DNA of 54,545 nt from Sphingomonas sp. (GTDB lineage Bacteria > Pseudomonadota > Alphaproteobacteria > Sphingomonadales > Sphingomonadaceae), in the NCBI RefSeq assembly GCF_025353885.1, contig NZ_JANXNX010000101.1, positions 1-54,545 of the forward strand, read 5' to 3'. Numbering within the stretch: the stretch's first letter is position 1; every line of letters starts with the position of its first letter. Shown one piece after another: positions 1 to 8,597 of the stretch. The position numbers and the translations under genes are program-made. A model generated the notes under the pieces. It was not told where the DNA came from and did not search any database. It was given only the letters and a program-made list of their open reading frames with translations.

Positions 1-24
1 TTCGGCGGAGTGGTCGAGACTCAC
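1..24 (-). CDS. gspJ: GspJ, first 8 codons only (type II secretion minor pseudopilin)
   Basis: Only the N-terminus lies in the window. A GTG start at 24-22 overlaps the gspI stop in a GTGA junction, the same kind of junction used throughout this operon. The visible residues are V-S-L-D-H-S-A-E. That is the kind of charged leader that precedes a prepilin cleavage site, and S-A-E also precedes the cleavage site in GspG and GspH of this operon. Position after gspI and the conserved C-D-E-F-G-H-I-J order make GspJ, a minor pseudopilin at the pseudopilus tip, the expected gene. The assignment is positional because the diagnostic hydrophobic helix is off the window. Confidence 0.6.
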
Positions 25-395
25 TGGACGGGCCTTGCCAGTGAGAGCGCGCCGCTTGGGCGTCCAACATCGTCGACGACGGCAAAGTCGATGCGCGCCA
101 AGCGGCTGTCGTCGGTGCGCGTCACGACGCGGGTCCAACCCCACGTCCGTCCGCCGTTGACGACCGACCCGCTGACGGTGCCGAAACCGGGGGCCGAAGG
201 ATCGCTCAACACAGCGACCGCCAGGTTGCGCGCCACGGTCTGCCCAATTTCACGAACAGCGAGCGCGGCGGTGGATGTCAGGGTCGCGCTTTCAAGCCTG
301 AGCAATGCGAGCGAGGCGAGGCTGAAGATCGCCAGCGCTACCAGCATCTCGATCAGCGTGAAACCCCGTTCACGGTCCGACACGGACCGTCCCAT
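21..395 (-). CDS. gspI: GspI, type II secretion minor pseudopilin
   Basis: About 124 residues. An 11-residue charged leader ends in Arg-Gly, followed by FTLIEMLVALAIF. This is the class III prepilin signal (cleavage after Gly, Phe at +1, Glu at +5) and a hydrophobic helix. Family members sit in the inner-membrane pseudopilus tip complex with GspJ and GspK. I chose the ATG at 395, which overlaps the end of gspH by 26 bp. A GTG at 383 would leave a 7-residue leader and is also possible. The longer upstream extension of the frame lies inside gspH and is rejected. The gene is followed by gspJ in a GTGA overlap. Confidence 0.85.
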   Translation of the reverse strand: MGRSVSDRERGFTLIEMLVALAIFSLASLALLRLESATLTSTAALAVREIGQTVARNLAVAVLSDPSAPGFGTVSGSVVNGGRTWGWTRVVTRTDDSRLARIDFAVVDDVGRPSGALSLARPVQ

Positions 396-843
396 CACCG
401 CTGATCGCCACGGTGGCGTGGTCAGAATCGCGGACCAGGGTGAAAATGACAGGACTGGCGATGGTGCCGGTCGTGTCGAACACAGCGCGCCCGGTTCCCG
501 TCCCATCGACGATGGCCGTCGTGCCCGGTTTCCAGTTTTCCGGTTCGAACGGCCGCAGGTTGATCGGCTGCCAGACGCCGTGCCGCCTTTGCGAGGCACC
601 GTAGCCGCCCGCCGTTACCCAGACACTGATGTCGCGTGATTCGATGATCGCCTTGTCGCGGGCGGCGATCGCGCGGGCGGCGAAAGTTTCTGCCTCAGCG
701 CGGACACGACCGCCCGGTCTCGGCATCCCCAGGACCACCGCCCCCGTCGCGATGCCGATTATCGCCACGACGACCATCAGTTCGATCAGCGTGAAGCCGT
801 GTTCGGCGGAGCGCAGCCTATTGCCAGTTGCCAATGTCGGCAT
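370..843 (-). CDS. gspH: GspH, type II secretion minor pseudopilin
   Basis: About 157 residues. The leader ends S-A-E-H-G and is followed by FTLIELMVVVAIIG, the prepilin peptidase recognition site plus the N-terminal hydrophobic helix. The rest is a polar beta-rich domain with Gly and Thr runs, as in GspH/FimT-type pseudopilins, which start the pseudopilus. The start at 843 (M-P-T-L-A-T) gives a normal leader and a 26 bp overlap with gspG. An upstream ATG at 879 would lengthen the overlap to 62 bp and adds nothing recognisable. It is co-transcribed with the other gsp genes. Confidence 0.85.
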   Translation of the reverse strand: MPTLATGNRLRSAEHGFTLIELMVVVAIIGIATGAVVLGMPRPGGRVRAEAETFAARAIAARDKAIIESRDISVWVTAGGYGASQRRHGVWQPINLRPFEPENWKPGTTAIVDGTGTGRAVFDTTGTIASPVIFTLVRDSDHATVAISGDGTVRVGP

Positions 844-1267
844 TTTCTCCCGTCCCTCCCGGCACGCCGTCGGCGCCAAGCGTGGTTATGTCGAAGGGTC
901 CATGCTGCCCCGGGACGACGTAGAGATAAGGCCGCTTCCACGGATCTTTTGGCAGTTTTTTGATATAGCCTCCGCCCCCGGTTGGAGTTGGTGGCACGAC
1001 CAGCGCCCGAAGGCCGTCAGCGGCCGATGGATAGGTCGCATTGTCGATGCGATAATGTTCGACCGCCTGGTCCAGCGTTGCGATGTCGGTCCGGGCAACC
1101 TGGGCATTGGCCTTACCCAGACTGGGGAGCACGTTGATCGCGACGATCGTCGTCAGCAGGCCGATGATGACGATGACGACCATCAGTTCCACTAGTGTGA
1201 AGCCGTTTTCGGCGGAACGCCGAAGGGGTGTAAACCCGTTTTCGAGAGATCGGTGGTTCCGCGTCAT
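818..1267 (-). CDS. gspG: GspG, major pseudopilin of type II secretion
   Basis: 149 residues. The prepilin site E-N-G/FTLVELMVVIVIIG is followed by the GspG C-terminal layout: LPKDPWKRPYLYVVPG, then D-I-T-T-L-G-A-D-G, a calcium-loop-like stretch. GspG polymerises into the periplasmic pseudopilus that pushes substrates through GspD. The ATG at 1267 overlaps the gspF stop (ATGA). The leader is odd: an in-frame near copy of the cleavage motif (E-N-G-F-T-P-L) lies 11 residues before the real one, from a short DNA duplication (see findings). The real site is the second, because only it precedes a hydrophobic helix. Confidence 0.93.
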   Translation of the reverse strand: MTRNHRSLENGFTPLRRSAENGFTLVELMVVIVIIGLLTTIVAINVLPSLGKANAQVARTDIATLDQAVEHYRIDNATYPSAADGLRALVVPPTPTGGGGYIKKLPKDPWKRPYLYVVPGQHGPFDITTLGADGVPGGTGENADIGNWQ

Positions 1268-2490
1268 GTGCCAGCCAGTGTTTCGAGTTGCAGGATGGGG
1301 AGCAGGATCGATAGCACGATCAGCGCAACGACCGCGCCCATGATGATGATGATCGCGGGTTCGAGCAACGACAGCGCGGTCGCCGTGAAACCGTCGAATT
1401 CGCGTTCCAGATAGTCCGCCGCGCGTTCCAGCATGGTGTCGAGCTGCCCAGATGCCTCTCCCGATGCCGTCAGGTACACCAGCAACGGCGGAAACAGCGC
1501 TGTCCGTTTCAACGCGGCCGACAGGCTGTCTCCGCCCCGAACGCCCTCAATGATGTCGTCCGAAGCCTTGCGCAGGCGGCGGTTGTGGATCGTCTGGCCG
1601 GTCAGCACCAATCCCTCCAGCAGCGGCAGGCGACTGGCGACCATCGTCGACAGGGTGCGCGCCATGCGGGCGGCGTGCAGGTCGCGTGTCAGGCGGCCGA
1701 TCAGCGGCAGCCGCAACCACGCGGTATCGAAGCGCAAACGGAACGCCTCGTCCTGCAAAGCACGCCAAGCAAGCGCCAATGCCGCCGCCATTCCGATCAG
1801 CAGCGCCCACCAATAACTGCCGAGGAAGGCCGAAATGCCCATGACGATGCGGGTCAGCAACGGCAGTTGCTGGCCGACGGTATCGAACTGCTCGACGACT
1901 TTGGGCACGACGAAGATCATCAGCGCCATGACAACGAACCCGGCGACAACTGCCAGGACGATCGGATAGGCCAGCGTCGTCAGTATTTTGGCGCGGATGG
2001 CCGACTGGCGTTCCTGCAAATCGGCCAGCCGCTCCAGGATTTGCGGCAATGTGCCAGCGCTCTCGCCCGCCGCAATCATGGCCCGATAGAGCGGTGGAAA
2101 GCTGCGCGGTTCGCGGGCCATGGCGTCCGACATGCGTCGCCCCTCGAGAACTCCGGCATGGACGCGGTCGAGGACCATCCGATGCGTGTCGTCCTCGCTC
2201 TGGCGGGAAATGGTGCGCAAAGCCTCCTCGAGGGGGGTAACCAGCGCCAGCGTCGCGAGTTGACGCGTGAACAACGTCAAATCCTTGTTGCTCAGGCGCT
2301 TGTGACCCAGATTTCCGGTCGAAACCAACGGGCTGTTGCGGGACTGGCCGGAAGTGGCGGGTTCAAGGCGGACGACATACAGGCGCTTGCGATCGAGGCG
2401 AAGGCGGGCGTCGTCGACGTTATCGGCGCTGATCGACCCGTTGCGTTCGCGCCCGGCGCCGTCAAGCACGATATATTCAAAATCAGCCAT
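1264..2490 (-). CDS. gspF: GspF, inner-membrane platform protein of type II secretion
   Basis: 408 residues, the usual length for GspF/PilC proteins. The N-terminal region starts MADFEYIVLDGAGRE. Two similar T2SSF domains follow, each with a cytoplasmic helical part and a membrane segment: TTLAYPIVLAVVAGFVVMAL, then WWALLIGMAAALALAW, and the C-terminal IIIIMGAVVALIVLSILLP. The paired signatures A-A-G-E-S-A-G and A-S-G-E-A-S-G-Q-L-D are those of the family. GspF couples the GspE ATPase to pseudopilus assembly. The start overlaps gspE by 8 bp and the stop overlaps gspG by 4 bp. Confidence 0.95.
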   Translation of the reverse strand: MADFEYIVLDGAGRERNGSISADNVDDARLRLDRKRLYVVRLEPATSGQSRNSPLVSTGNLGHKRLSNKDLTLFTRQLATLALVTPLEEALRTISRQSEDDTHRMVLDRVHAGVLEGRRMSDAMAREPRSFPPLYRAMIAAGESAGTLPQILERLADLQERQSAIRAKILTTLAYPIVLAVVAGFVVMALMIFVVPKVVEQFDTVGQQLPLLTRIVMGISAFLGSYWWALLIGMAAALALAWRALQDEAFRLRFDTAWLRLPLIGRLTRDLHAARMARTLSTMVASRLPLLEGLVLTGQTIHNRRLRKASDDIIEGVRGGDSLSAALKRTALFPPLLVYLTASGEASGQLDTMLERAADYLEREFDGFTATALSLLEPAIIIIMGAVVALIVLSILLPILQLETLAGT

Positions 2491-3967
2491 CGTCCGACCC
2501 GCTGCGTGAAATTCGCACGGCCTCCTCAGGGGTCGTCAGTCCCTGCAGCACCAGGTCGCGCGCGGCGGTGGCCAGGCTCGGCGCGTTGGCAAAGGCGTGG
2601 CGGGCGATGACCACCTCGTCCCCGCCGTCGTTGATCAGACGGCGGATCTTGTCGTCGATCCGGATGGCCTCGAACACGCCGATGCGCCCCTTGAAGCCGC
2701 TGCCGCTACACTGATCGCAGCCGACGGGTTCGGATATGATCGTGCCTACCGTAAAGCCAAGCAACTTGGCGACCGCCTCGCTGGCCTCGACCGGTTTCTG
2801 ACAGGCGGGGCAGAGGCGGCGCACCAGCCGCTGGGCAATCACGGCACGCAATGTCGATGCCAGCAGGAACGGTTCGATCTTCATGTCGCGCATCCGCGTA
2901 ATCGCGCCGACCGCGTCGTTGGTATGGACCGTAGACAGCACCAGATGCCCGGTCAGCGACGCCTGGACCGCAATCTCGGCGGTCTCGCGGTCGCGGATTT
3001 CGCCGACCATCACGACATCAGGATCCTGGCGCAGGATCGCGCGCAGTCCGGCGGCAAAGGTCAGCCCAACCTTGGGGTTGACCTGCGTCTGCCCGATGCC
3101 GTTGACGGCATATTCGACCGGGTCCTCGACCGTCAGTATATTGCGCGTGCCGTCGTTCAGCAGCCGCAGCCCGGCATAAAGCGTGGTGGTCTTGCCCGAC
3201 CCGGTTGGCCCAGTGACAAGGATGATGCCGTTCGGTTCGGTAAAGGCATCGCGCAGCAGCGCGTTCAGGTCGGGCGCCATGCCAAGCACATCAAGGTTGA
3301 TCCCGGCATTTTCCTTGTCCAGGATACGCAGCACGACACGTTCGCCTGCGCGGCTCGGCAAGGTTGACACGCGCACGTCGAGCAGCTTGCCACCCAGCGT
3401 TAGTGAAATACGCCCGTCCTGTGGGATACGACGTTCAGCGATGTCGAGCCGCGCCATCACCTTGATCCGGCTAACGATCACGGGTGCGACATGGGCGGGC
3501 ATCCGCAAGGTTTCGCGCAGGAGGCCATCGATCCGCATCCGCACGACCAGTTCGGTCTCGTACGGCTCGACATGGATGTCAGAGACGCCCTGCCGCACGG
3601 CATCGGCGATGATGCCGTTGATCAGCCGGATTGCGGGCGCATCGTTGGCGGTGTCCAGCAGGTCGTCAGCGCTTGGGATGCCGCTCGCCAACGCATCGAT
3701 GTCTTGCGATCCCATCGCCATCGCCGCGGCCTCGCCATCCATCTTGTAGCTGTCGGACAACAGCCGGTCGAACGCGGAGGCATCGGCGAAGGTCACGTCG
3801 AACGACCGGGCGAGATACCGTCGGATTTCGAGCAGCGCGCGCGGGTCGGCCCCTTCCCTCAGCGCGACCGCCATATGACCGTCGGTCCTGGGTTGCAGGA
3901 CGACGCCGAACTTGCGCGCAAAGCCATAGGGAATGGCCGTGACGGGCAAGGCGAGCGGTTCGGTCAT
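2483..3967 (-). CDS. gspE: GspE, type II secretion assembly ATPase
   Basis: 494 residues. The N-terminal GspE-N region (about 1-110) is followed by the secretion ATPase core: Walker A GPTGSGKTTTLYAGL, the Asp-box stretch EDPVEY, Walker B PDVVMVGEIRD, and the His-box LTGHLVLSTVHTNDA. A tetracysteine zinc element characteristic of GspE is visible as C-P-A-C and C-D-Q-C. It hydrolyses ATP in the cytoplasm on the GspF/GspL platform to drive pseudopilus extension. The ATG overlaps the gspD stop by 4 bp. All key motifs look intact. Confidence 0.96.
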   Translation of the reverse strand: MTEPLALPVTAIPYGFARKFGVVLQPRTDGHMAVALREGADPRALLEIRRYLARSFDVTFADASAFDRLLSDSYKMDGEAAAMAMGSQDIDALASGIPSADDLLDTANDAPAIRLINGIIADAVRQGVSDIHVEPYETELVVRMRIDGLLRETLRMPAHVAPVIVSRIKVMARLDIAERRIPQDGRISLTLGGKLLDVRVSTLPSRAGERVVLRILDKENAGINLDVLGMAPDLNALLRDAFTEPNGIILVTGPTGSGKTTTLYAGLRLLNDGTRNILTVEDPVEYAVNGIGQTQVNPKVGLTFAAGLRAILRQDPDVVMVGEIRDRETAEIAVQASLTGHLVLSTVHTNDAVGAITRMRDMKIEPFLLASTLRAVIAQRLVRRLCPACQKPVEASEAVAKLLGFTVGTIISEPVGCDQCSGSGFKGRIGVFEAIRIDDKIRRLINDGGDEVVIARHAFANAPSLATAARDLVLQGLTTPEEAVRISRSGSDDG

Positions 3968-6120
3968 CGCTTGCGGCGCACCGGCGGAATGGGAAGCGGG
4001 CGGATGGTCGTCGTCGTGGTGGACGGCTGGATGAATACAGGCCCGGCCGGGTTAGCAGCCACCGGCGGATAAATCGGCGCGACCGGGGGCTCGACACCCA
4101 TATAGTCCCGCAACAGCGCGTCGATGGACGGTTCCAGCTCTGGGTTCTGGTCGATCTGCTGGGTGCGGATCGTGGCATAGCGCCGCGCCGCCAGGGCCTG
4201 GGCGTCACCGGCGGTTTTCAGGATCGTAGGACGGATGAAAACCATCAAATTGGTCTTCCCGCGCGATTTCGTGCGCGACCGGAACAGCTCGCCCAGCACC
4301 GGTATGTCACCAAGCAACGGGACTTTCTCGATGGTCCGACGCTCATTGTCGTCGAGCAAGCCTCCGATCGCCATGATCTGGCCGTCGTCGACCGTCATCG
4401 TCGTCTGGATTTCGCGCTTGTTCAGGATCAGGTCGGACGAGTTGGTCGTCACCGGTCCCGAGATCGAGCTCACCTCCTGCCGCAGGAACAGCTTGATCGC
4501 CCCCCCCGCCCCGATCTGCGGCTTGACCTCCAGCTGGATGCCGACATTCTGGCGCTGCACGGTCCGGAAGGCATTGTCGAAATTGCCCGACAGCGCCTCT
4601 CCCGTCGTGACAGGTATTTCCTGACCGACCAGAATCTTTGCCTCCTGATTGTCGAGCGTCACGACCGAAGGCGTGGACAGCAGGTTGGACGTGCTGTCCT
4701 GCGAAACCGCATTGATGATCGCACCGAAATAGTTGCCGTTACCCAGCGGCAGGGCGAACCCGCCCGTCCCCCCCGTCGCGCCCGCCAGCGCGCCAAGGCC
4801 GTTGGTAACGAGCGCCTGGCTGTTGGTATTGCCGGTCGAGGTCGTCGTGGTCGTGCCGTTAACCGTGGTCGTTGTCGTGCTTCCGCCGCTCAACCTGTTT
4901 GAAAGCAGCGCGGACCCGACCGAAAGGATACTCGGCACCACATTCGAATAGGTCGTGAACGCGCCACCGCTCGGGCCGCCCGACAATAATTGGATACCCA
5001 GCTTGCGCGCGGTGGTGTCGGAAATCTCGACGATGATCGCCTCGACCAGCACCTGTTCGCGGCGGGAGTCGAGCTGGCGAATGACTTCGCCCAACGTGCG
5101 TTGGGTGTCTTTTGAAGCCGAGATGATGATCGCATTCGCGCCTTCGTAGCGGGCGATGATGGCGGACGAACGACCGTTGCCGCCGCCACCGCCGCCCGGA
5201 ACGGACGACCCTCCTGCAGGCTGGGCCACGCCGGGTTGCGCCACTGTTCCCGGCAGCGAGCGCGCATTGGTCGACACGATCTGTGGCGTGACTGAAGCGG
5301 CCTGCCCGACCAGGGTCTGAAGCACCGGCAGCAGCTTTTCCGCGTCCGCATATTCGAGGAAGACGACGCGGATTTCGGACCCCGTCGCGGCATTGCGGTC
5401 AAGGTCGGCGGCAATGGCCCCGAACCGCGCGACGCTTTGGGGATCACCACGGAGCGCGATCGAATTCGAACTGTCGATTGCGACGACAGTGACATTGCCG
5501 CGTCCATCGGCACCACCGCCAGCGAGCGTTTGCAACGACGAGGCGATCTCGCGCGCGCCGGCGTTCCTCAGTAATACCACCCGCGTCGCGGCGCTGTCGG
5601 TGTCCAGCCGCCCGATCACGCTGCGTATGCGGCGGATATTGTCCGCATAATCGGCCACGACCAGACTGTTGCCCGACTTGTTGGCGGTGACCGATCCCTC
5701 TTTGCTGACCAGCGGGCGGATCGTTTCGACGACGCTCGCGCTGTCGACCGACCGCAAGCGAAAGACTTCAGTAACAAAGCTGTTGCGCGACGCCCCCAGC
5801 GACCCGACTCGGCCGGGTTGGGCCGATGCGGTGTCGATCGGTTGGATCCGGAACGCACCGTTGCCGGTGGCCACAGCAACCAGCCCATTGGCCCGCAATG
5901 TTGAAAGAAAAACTTCAAAATATTCGGATTTGCTGAGCGGCCGGTCGGTGACGACCGATACCTTGCCCGCGACTCGGCTTTCGATGATGAAGGTTCGCCC
6001 AGTAACCCGCGCTGCGTCCTGAATGAAGGCACGGATATCGGCATCGCGCAGGTTCAATACCTGTTGCGCTGGCGCAGCCGTGGCGAGCGCGATTGTCAAC
6101 AGCACAGCAAACCGCCTCAT
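3964..6120 (-). CDS. gspD: GspD, type II secretion outer-membrane secretin
   Basis: 718 residues. A signal peptide (MRRFAVLLTIALATAAPAQQ) is followed by the N0 domain (LNLRDADIRAFIQDAARVTG) and repeated N1-N3 KH-like modules. The secretin domain includes LLSTPSVVTLDNQEAKILVG and the C-terminal VPLLGDIPVLGELFRS. Low-complexity Gly and Thr stretches near residues 305 and 420 fit the disordered loops often seen in N3 and the secretin domain. It forms the multimeric outer-membrane channel of the type II system. It overlaps gspC and gspE by 4 bp each. No pilotin gene is visible nearby. Confidence 0.95.
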   Translation of the reverse strand: MRRFAVLLTIALATAAPAQQVLNLRDADIRAFIQDAARVTGRTFIIESRVAGKVSVVTDRPLSKSEYFEVFLSTLRANGLVAVATGNGAFRIQPIDTASAQPGRVGSLGASRNSFVTEVFRLRSVDSASVVETIRPLVSKEGSVTANKSGNSLVVADYADNIRRIRSVIGRLDTDSAATRVVLLRNAGAREIASSLQTLAGGGADGRGNVTVVAIDSSNSIALRGDPQSVARFGAIAADLDRNAATGSEIRVVFLEYADAEKLLPVLQTLVGQAASVTPQIVSTNARSLPGTVAQPGVAQPAGGSSVPGGGGGGNGRSSAIIARYEGANAIIISASKDTQRTLGEVIRQLDSRREQVLVEAIIVEISDTTARKLGIQLLSGGPSGGAFTTYSNVVPSILSVGSALLSNRLSGGSTTTTTVNGTTTTTSTGNTNSQALVTNGLGALAGATGGTGGFALPLGNGNYFGAIINAVSQDSTSNLLSTPSVVTLDNQEAKILVGQEIPVTTGEALSGNFDNAFRTVQRQNVGIQLEVKPQIGAGGAIKLFLRQEVSSISGPVTTNSSDLILNKREIQTTMTVDDGQIMAIGGLLDDNERRTIEKVPLLGDIPVLGELFRSRTKSRGKTNLMVFIRPTILKTAGDAQALAARRYATIRTQQIDQNPELEPSIDALLRDYMGVEPPVAPIYPPVAANPAGPVFIQPSTTTTTIRPLPIPPVRRKR

Positions 6121-6917
6121 TGGCCGAACCTCGTGCTCAGGGTCGTTGTCCGGCCTGCGCGCTCGACCGCAAAACTTACTGGTGTCCCGACCGGCAGGCT
6201 GGCGACCGCAGCCGACGCCTCTTGAACCGACCCGAACCCGGTGCCGTTGATTTGCGTCACGATATCCCCCGGAAGAAACCCTGCGGCGCGAAAGGCTTCG
6301 CCTGCACCTCTTGGCTCGATTGTGAAGCCGGTCACAACCCCTTTTTCCAGCTTGGGCGCAAAAGAAATGCCCACCCGGAGCTCTGCCACACTGGGGATTG
6401 CAGGTGACGTTGCTCCGGCAGTGTCGGTATCCGCTACCGCTGCCGACACCGACTGATCGAGATACAGTTGTTCGGCGACGCCACCGCGGTCGATGGTGAC
6501 GCTGTCATTAGCCACCGCCTTTAAGCGGATACCCGGCATTACTTCGTCACCGACCGCAAAACTTTGTTGCACGCCATCAGGGGTCGCAATGATTGCCGAT
6601 CCCCGCCCAGTCGCCTGGTCGACGCGGACCCCGAACAGTTTCAGGGGCAGGCTGGTGACCACCGCCGCGCCCGACGGGGCCGACATCCGAAAGAACGGAT
6701 CGAACGCCTTTAACGTCACGACGCTGCTGCCCAATTCCCGGACCGGTCCTCCCCGCCAGTTTCCGACCGGTCCCAGCGGCGCAAGGGCGGTCCAGATCAG
6801 GCGACTGCATTGAACTGCAAGCACGACAGCCAGCGCAACCTCTGTCCACGCGTAGGGAAAACGCCGCGGCATCGCGCGCACCAGTCGCGCTCGCCAGGGA
6901 TCAAGTTTCAACTGCAT
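6117..6917 (-). CDS. gspC: GspC, type II secretion inner-membrane linker with PDZ domain
   Basis: About 266 residues from the ATG at 6917; an ATG at 6983 would add 22 residues and neither start has a clear Shine-Dalgarno. A short basic cytoplasmic tail precedes one membrane segment (WTEVALAVVLAVQCSRLIW). A periplasmic homology-region domain (FDPFFRM, later LKLFGVRVDQATGRGSAII) and a C-terminal PDZ domain (FRAAGFLPGDIVTQINGTGF) follow. GspC connects the inner-membrane platform to the GspD secretin and helps choose substrates. It is the first gene of the operon here, with about 96 bp between it and the upstream YeiH-like gene. Confidence 0.88.
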   Translation of the reverse strand: MQLKLDPWRARLVRAMPRRFPYAWTEVALAVVLAVQCSRLIWTALAPLGPVGNWRGGPVRELGSSVVTLKAFDPFFRMSAPSGAAVVTSLPLKLFGVRVDQATGRGSAIIATPDGVQQSFAVGDEVMPGIRLKAVANDSVTIDRGGVAEQLYLDQSVSAAVADTDTAGATSPAIPSVAELRVGISFAPKLEKGVVTGFTIEPRGAGEAFRAAGFLPGDIVTQINGTGFGSVQEASAAVASLPVGTPVSFAVERAGRTTTLSTRFGQ

Positions 6918-7013
6918 CGATACTGCATCGGTCGTGCCGCTCCGTTCCCGTCGCTTTGGACCGTTTATGACGGAAGTGCCCATCGCGCGAGACCGAAATC
7001 CCGAACGGACAAT

Positions 7014-8060
7014 TTAAATCAGCAACAAAGCCACCAGCAGGGCCAATCCGAAAGACACGAATGTCGCGACGATCACCGGAATCGAAGCGCGCCAGCCCTG
7101 TTCCAGCAGCAGATTCATCGGCGAACGAATTCCCGTTGCCGTTACCGCCAGCAGCAACAGTGTCGTCGTCGCGGGCTTGGCCAGCGCGAGAGCAGGTTCG
7201 GGTATGGCGACCAGCGAATGGATGCCACACAGGATGAGGAAACCCGCGACGAACCACGGAATCCCGACCAGCCCGCGCTTCGCCTCGCCGTCCGCACGGA
7301 AGGCATACGCCACCGCCGCGAGTGCCGGGGCGAGCAGGGCAACCCGGGTCAGCTTCACGATCGCGGCGGTCTGACCCGCTTCGGGTGAATAGGAATATCC
7401 CGCGCCCAGAGCCTGGGCGACGTCGTGGATCGATGCCCCCATCAGGAAACCTGCCTGTCGATCGGTCAAATGCAGCGTGTGGGCGAGCGCGGGATACAGC
7501 GACATCGCCACGGCACTTGCCGCCGAAACCGCCACCAGGACGAGCGTAAGCTGGGCCTGGCCCGCGCGCTTTTCACCGAGCACAGACGCCAGTGCCAGCG
7601 CGGCCGATGCTCCGCATATCGCTACGGCTCCCCCTGCCAGCGTCCCGAACGCCGCGCCGCGCCCGACGAGACGCCCGGCAACAGTCCCCGACAGCGTCAC
7701 GATGGCGACGAGCAAGACGATGGCTCCCAAAGCAACCCAGCCGAGGCTGGCGATCTGGGCAAAAGTAATCTGGAACCCGACCAGCACGATGCCCCAGCGC
7801 AATAAAGTCTTCGATGCAAAGCCGAGCCCGGCACGAAGCCGCACATCGCCATTGGCAAAGTTGAAAGCCAACCCGATCAGCAGCCCCATCAGCATCAGCG
7901 GCGCGCCGTAGTGTTCGGATAAATAAGCTGCTGCAAGCGCGGTGACGATCGTAATCGCCAGGCCAGGCAGATACGCGCCGATCCCGACCGCAGGCGGCGT
8001 GGTGTCCAGCAGATCACCGTAAAGGTCTGCAACCGGAGCAATGGGAGATGGGCGCGTCAT
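7014..8060 (-). CDS. YeiH/UPF0324-family membrane transporter (putative sulfate exporter)
   Basis: About 348 residues from M-T-R-P-S-P (ATG at 8060); an ATG at 8096 would add 12 residues. The protein is almost wholly hydrophobic, with about 10 membrane segments such as LAITIVTALAAAYLSEHYGA and a C-terminal IPVIVATFVSFGLALLVALL. The conserved stretch GGAVAICGASAALALASVLG and the motif SIHDVAQALGAGYSYSPEAG are those of the conserved hypothetical 698 (YeiH) family. Some members are annotated as sulfate exporters, but the substrate here is unknown. It lies upstream of gspC on the same strand. Confidence 0.85.
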   Translation of the reverse strand: MTRPSPIAPVADLYGDLLDTTPPAVGIGAYLPGLAITIVTALAAAYLSEHYGAPLMLMGLLIGLAFNFANGDVRLRAGLGFASKTLLRWGIVLVGFQITFAQIASLGWVALGAIVLLVAIVTLSGTVAGRLVGRGAAFGTLAGGAVAICGASAALALASVLGEKRAGQAQLTLVLVAVSAASAVAMSLYPALAHTLHLTDRQAGFLMGASIHDVAQALGAGYSYSPEAGQTAAIVKLTRVALLAPALAAVAYAFRADGEAKRGLVGIPWFVAGFLILCGIHSLVAIPEPALALAKPATTTLLLLAVTATGIRSPMNLLLEQGWRASIPVIVATFVSFGLALLVALLLI

Positions 8061-8199
8061 CCGGGCGCTATGCCTGCAATCATCCCTGGCCGCCACTCAC
8101 CTTGCCCGACCAACCATGCACCGCAAATCGCACTGGTTTCGCGCTGCCATGCGGCCCTCTGTCTCGATAACTGCGATAAGCTGGCCTAGGACGATTGCC

Positions 8200-8439
8200 A
8201 TGAACACACGTTTACCGCCTCTGATTCTTGTCATGGCGCTGACCGGATGCGTCAGCACGGCAAAGTCGATCGTTACAGCCCCGTTCAAGGTGGCGGGCAA
8301 GGCCGTCGACTGGACGACAACAAGCCAGGATGAATCGGATCGCAATCGCGGTCGGGCCGAACGCAAGGCGGAGCAACGCGAAGAAAAGGAAAGGCGCCAG
8401 CGGGAAAAAGAACAGCGCCGACATCGCGACGATAAATAG
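8200..8439 (+). CDS. small lipoprotein with a highly charged tail, function unknown
   Basis: 79 residues from the ATG at 8200. The N-terminus MNTRLPPLILVMALTGCVS is a short lipoprotein signal peptide with lipobox L-T-G-C. After about 40 residues the protein becomes a run of Glu, Arg, Lys and Gln, predicted helical and strongly charged. The upstream part of the frame reads poorly and overlaps the divergent YeiH-like gene, so the start with the lipobox is preferred. I do not recognise a family. It is transcribed divergently from the YeiH-like gene. Confidence 0.65.
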   Translation: MNTRLPPLILVMALTGCVSTAKSIVTAPFKVAGKAVDWTTTSQDESDRNRGRAERKAEQREEKERRQREKEQRRHRDDK

Positions 8440-8597
8440 TTCAGCAAGGATCGCGCGTCGCGGATCGCTATAACCCCCTCAAAACCATTCAAATTCATCC
8501 GTTTCCAAATGATTTGTTAACCAATTTAAGTCTTTAGTCTCGTTCCACAGCACCGGCCGGTTTCGACCGCTGCGCGTATTGAATTGGGGAACGGGCA

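Noticed and set aside
1585-2610. 341-codon plus-strand frame opposite gspF/gspE
   Set aside because: Mirror of gspF and gspE coding; Gln/Arg-rich translation with no domain.
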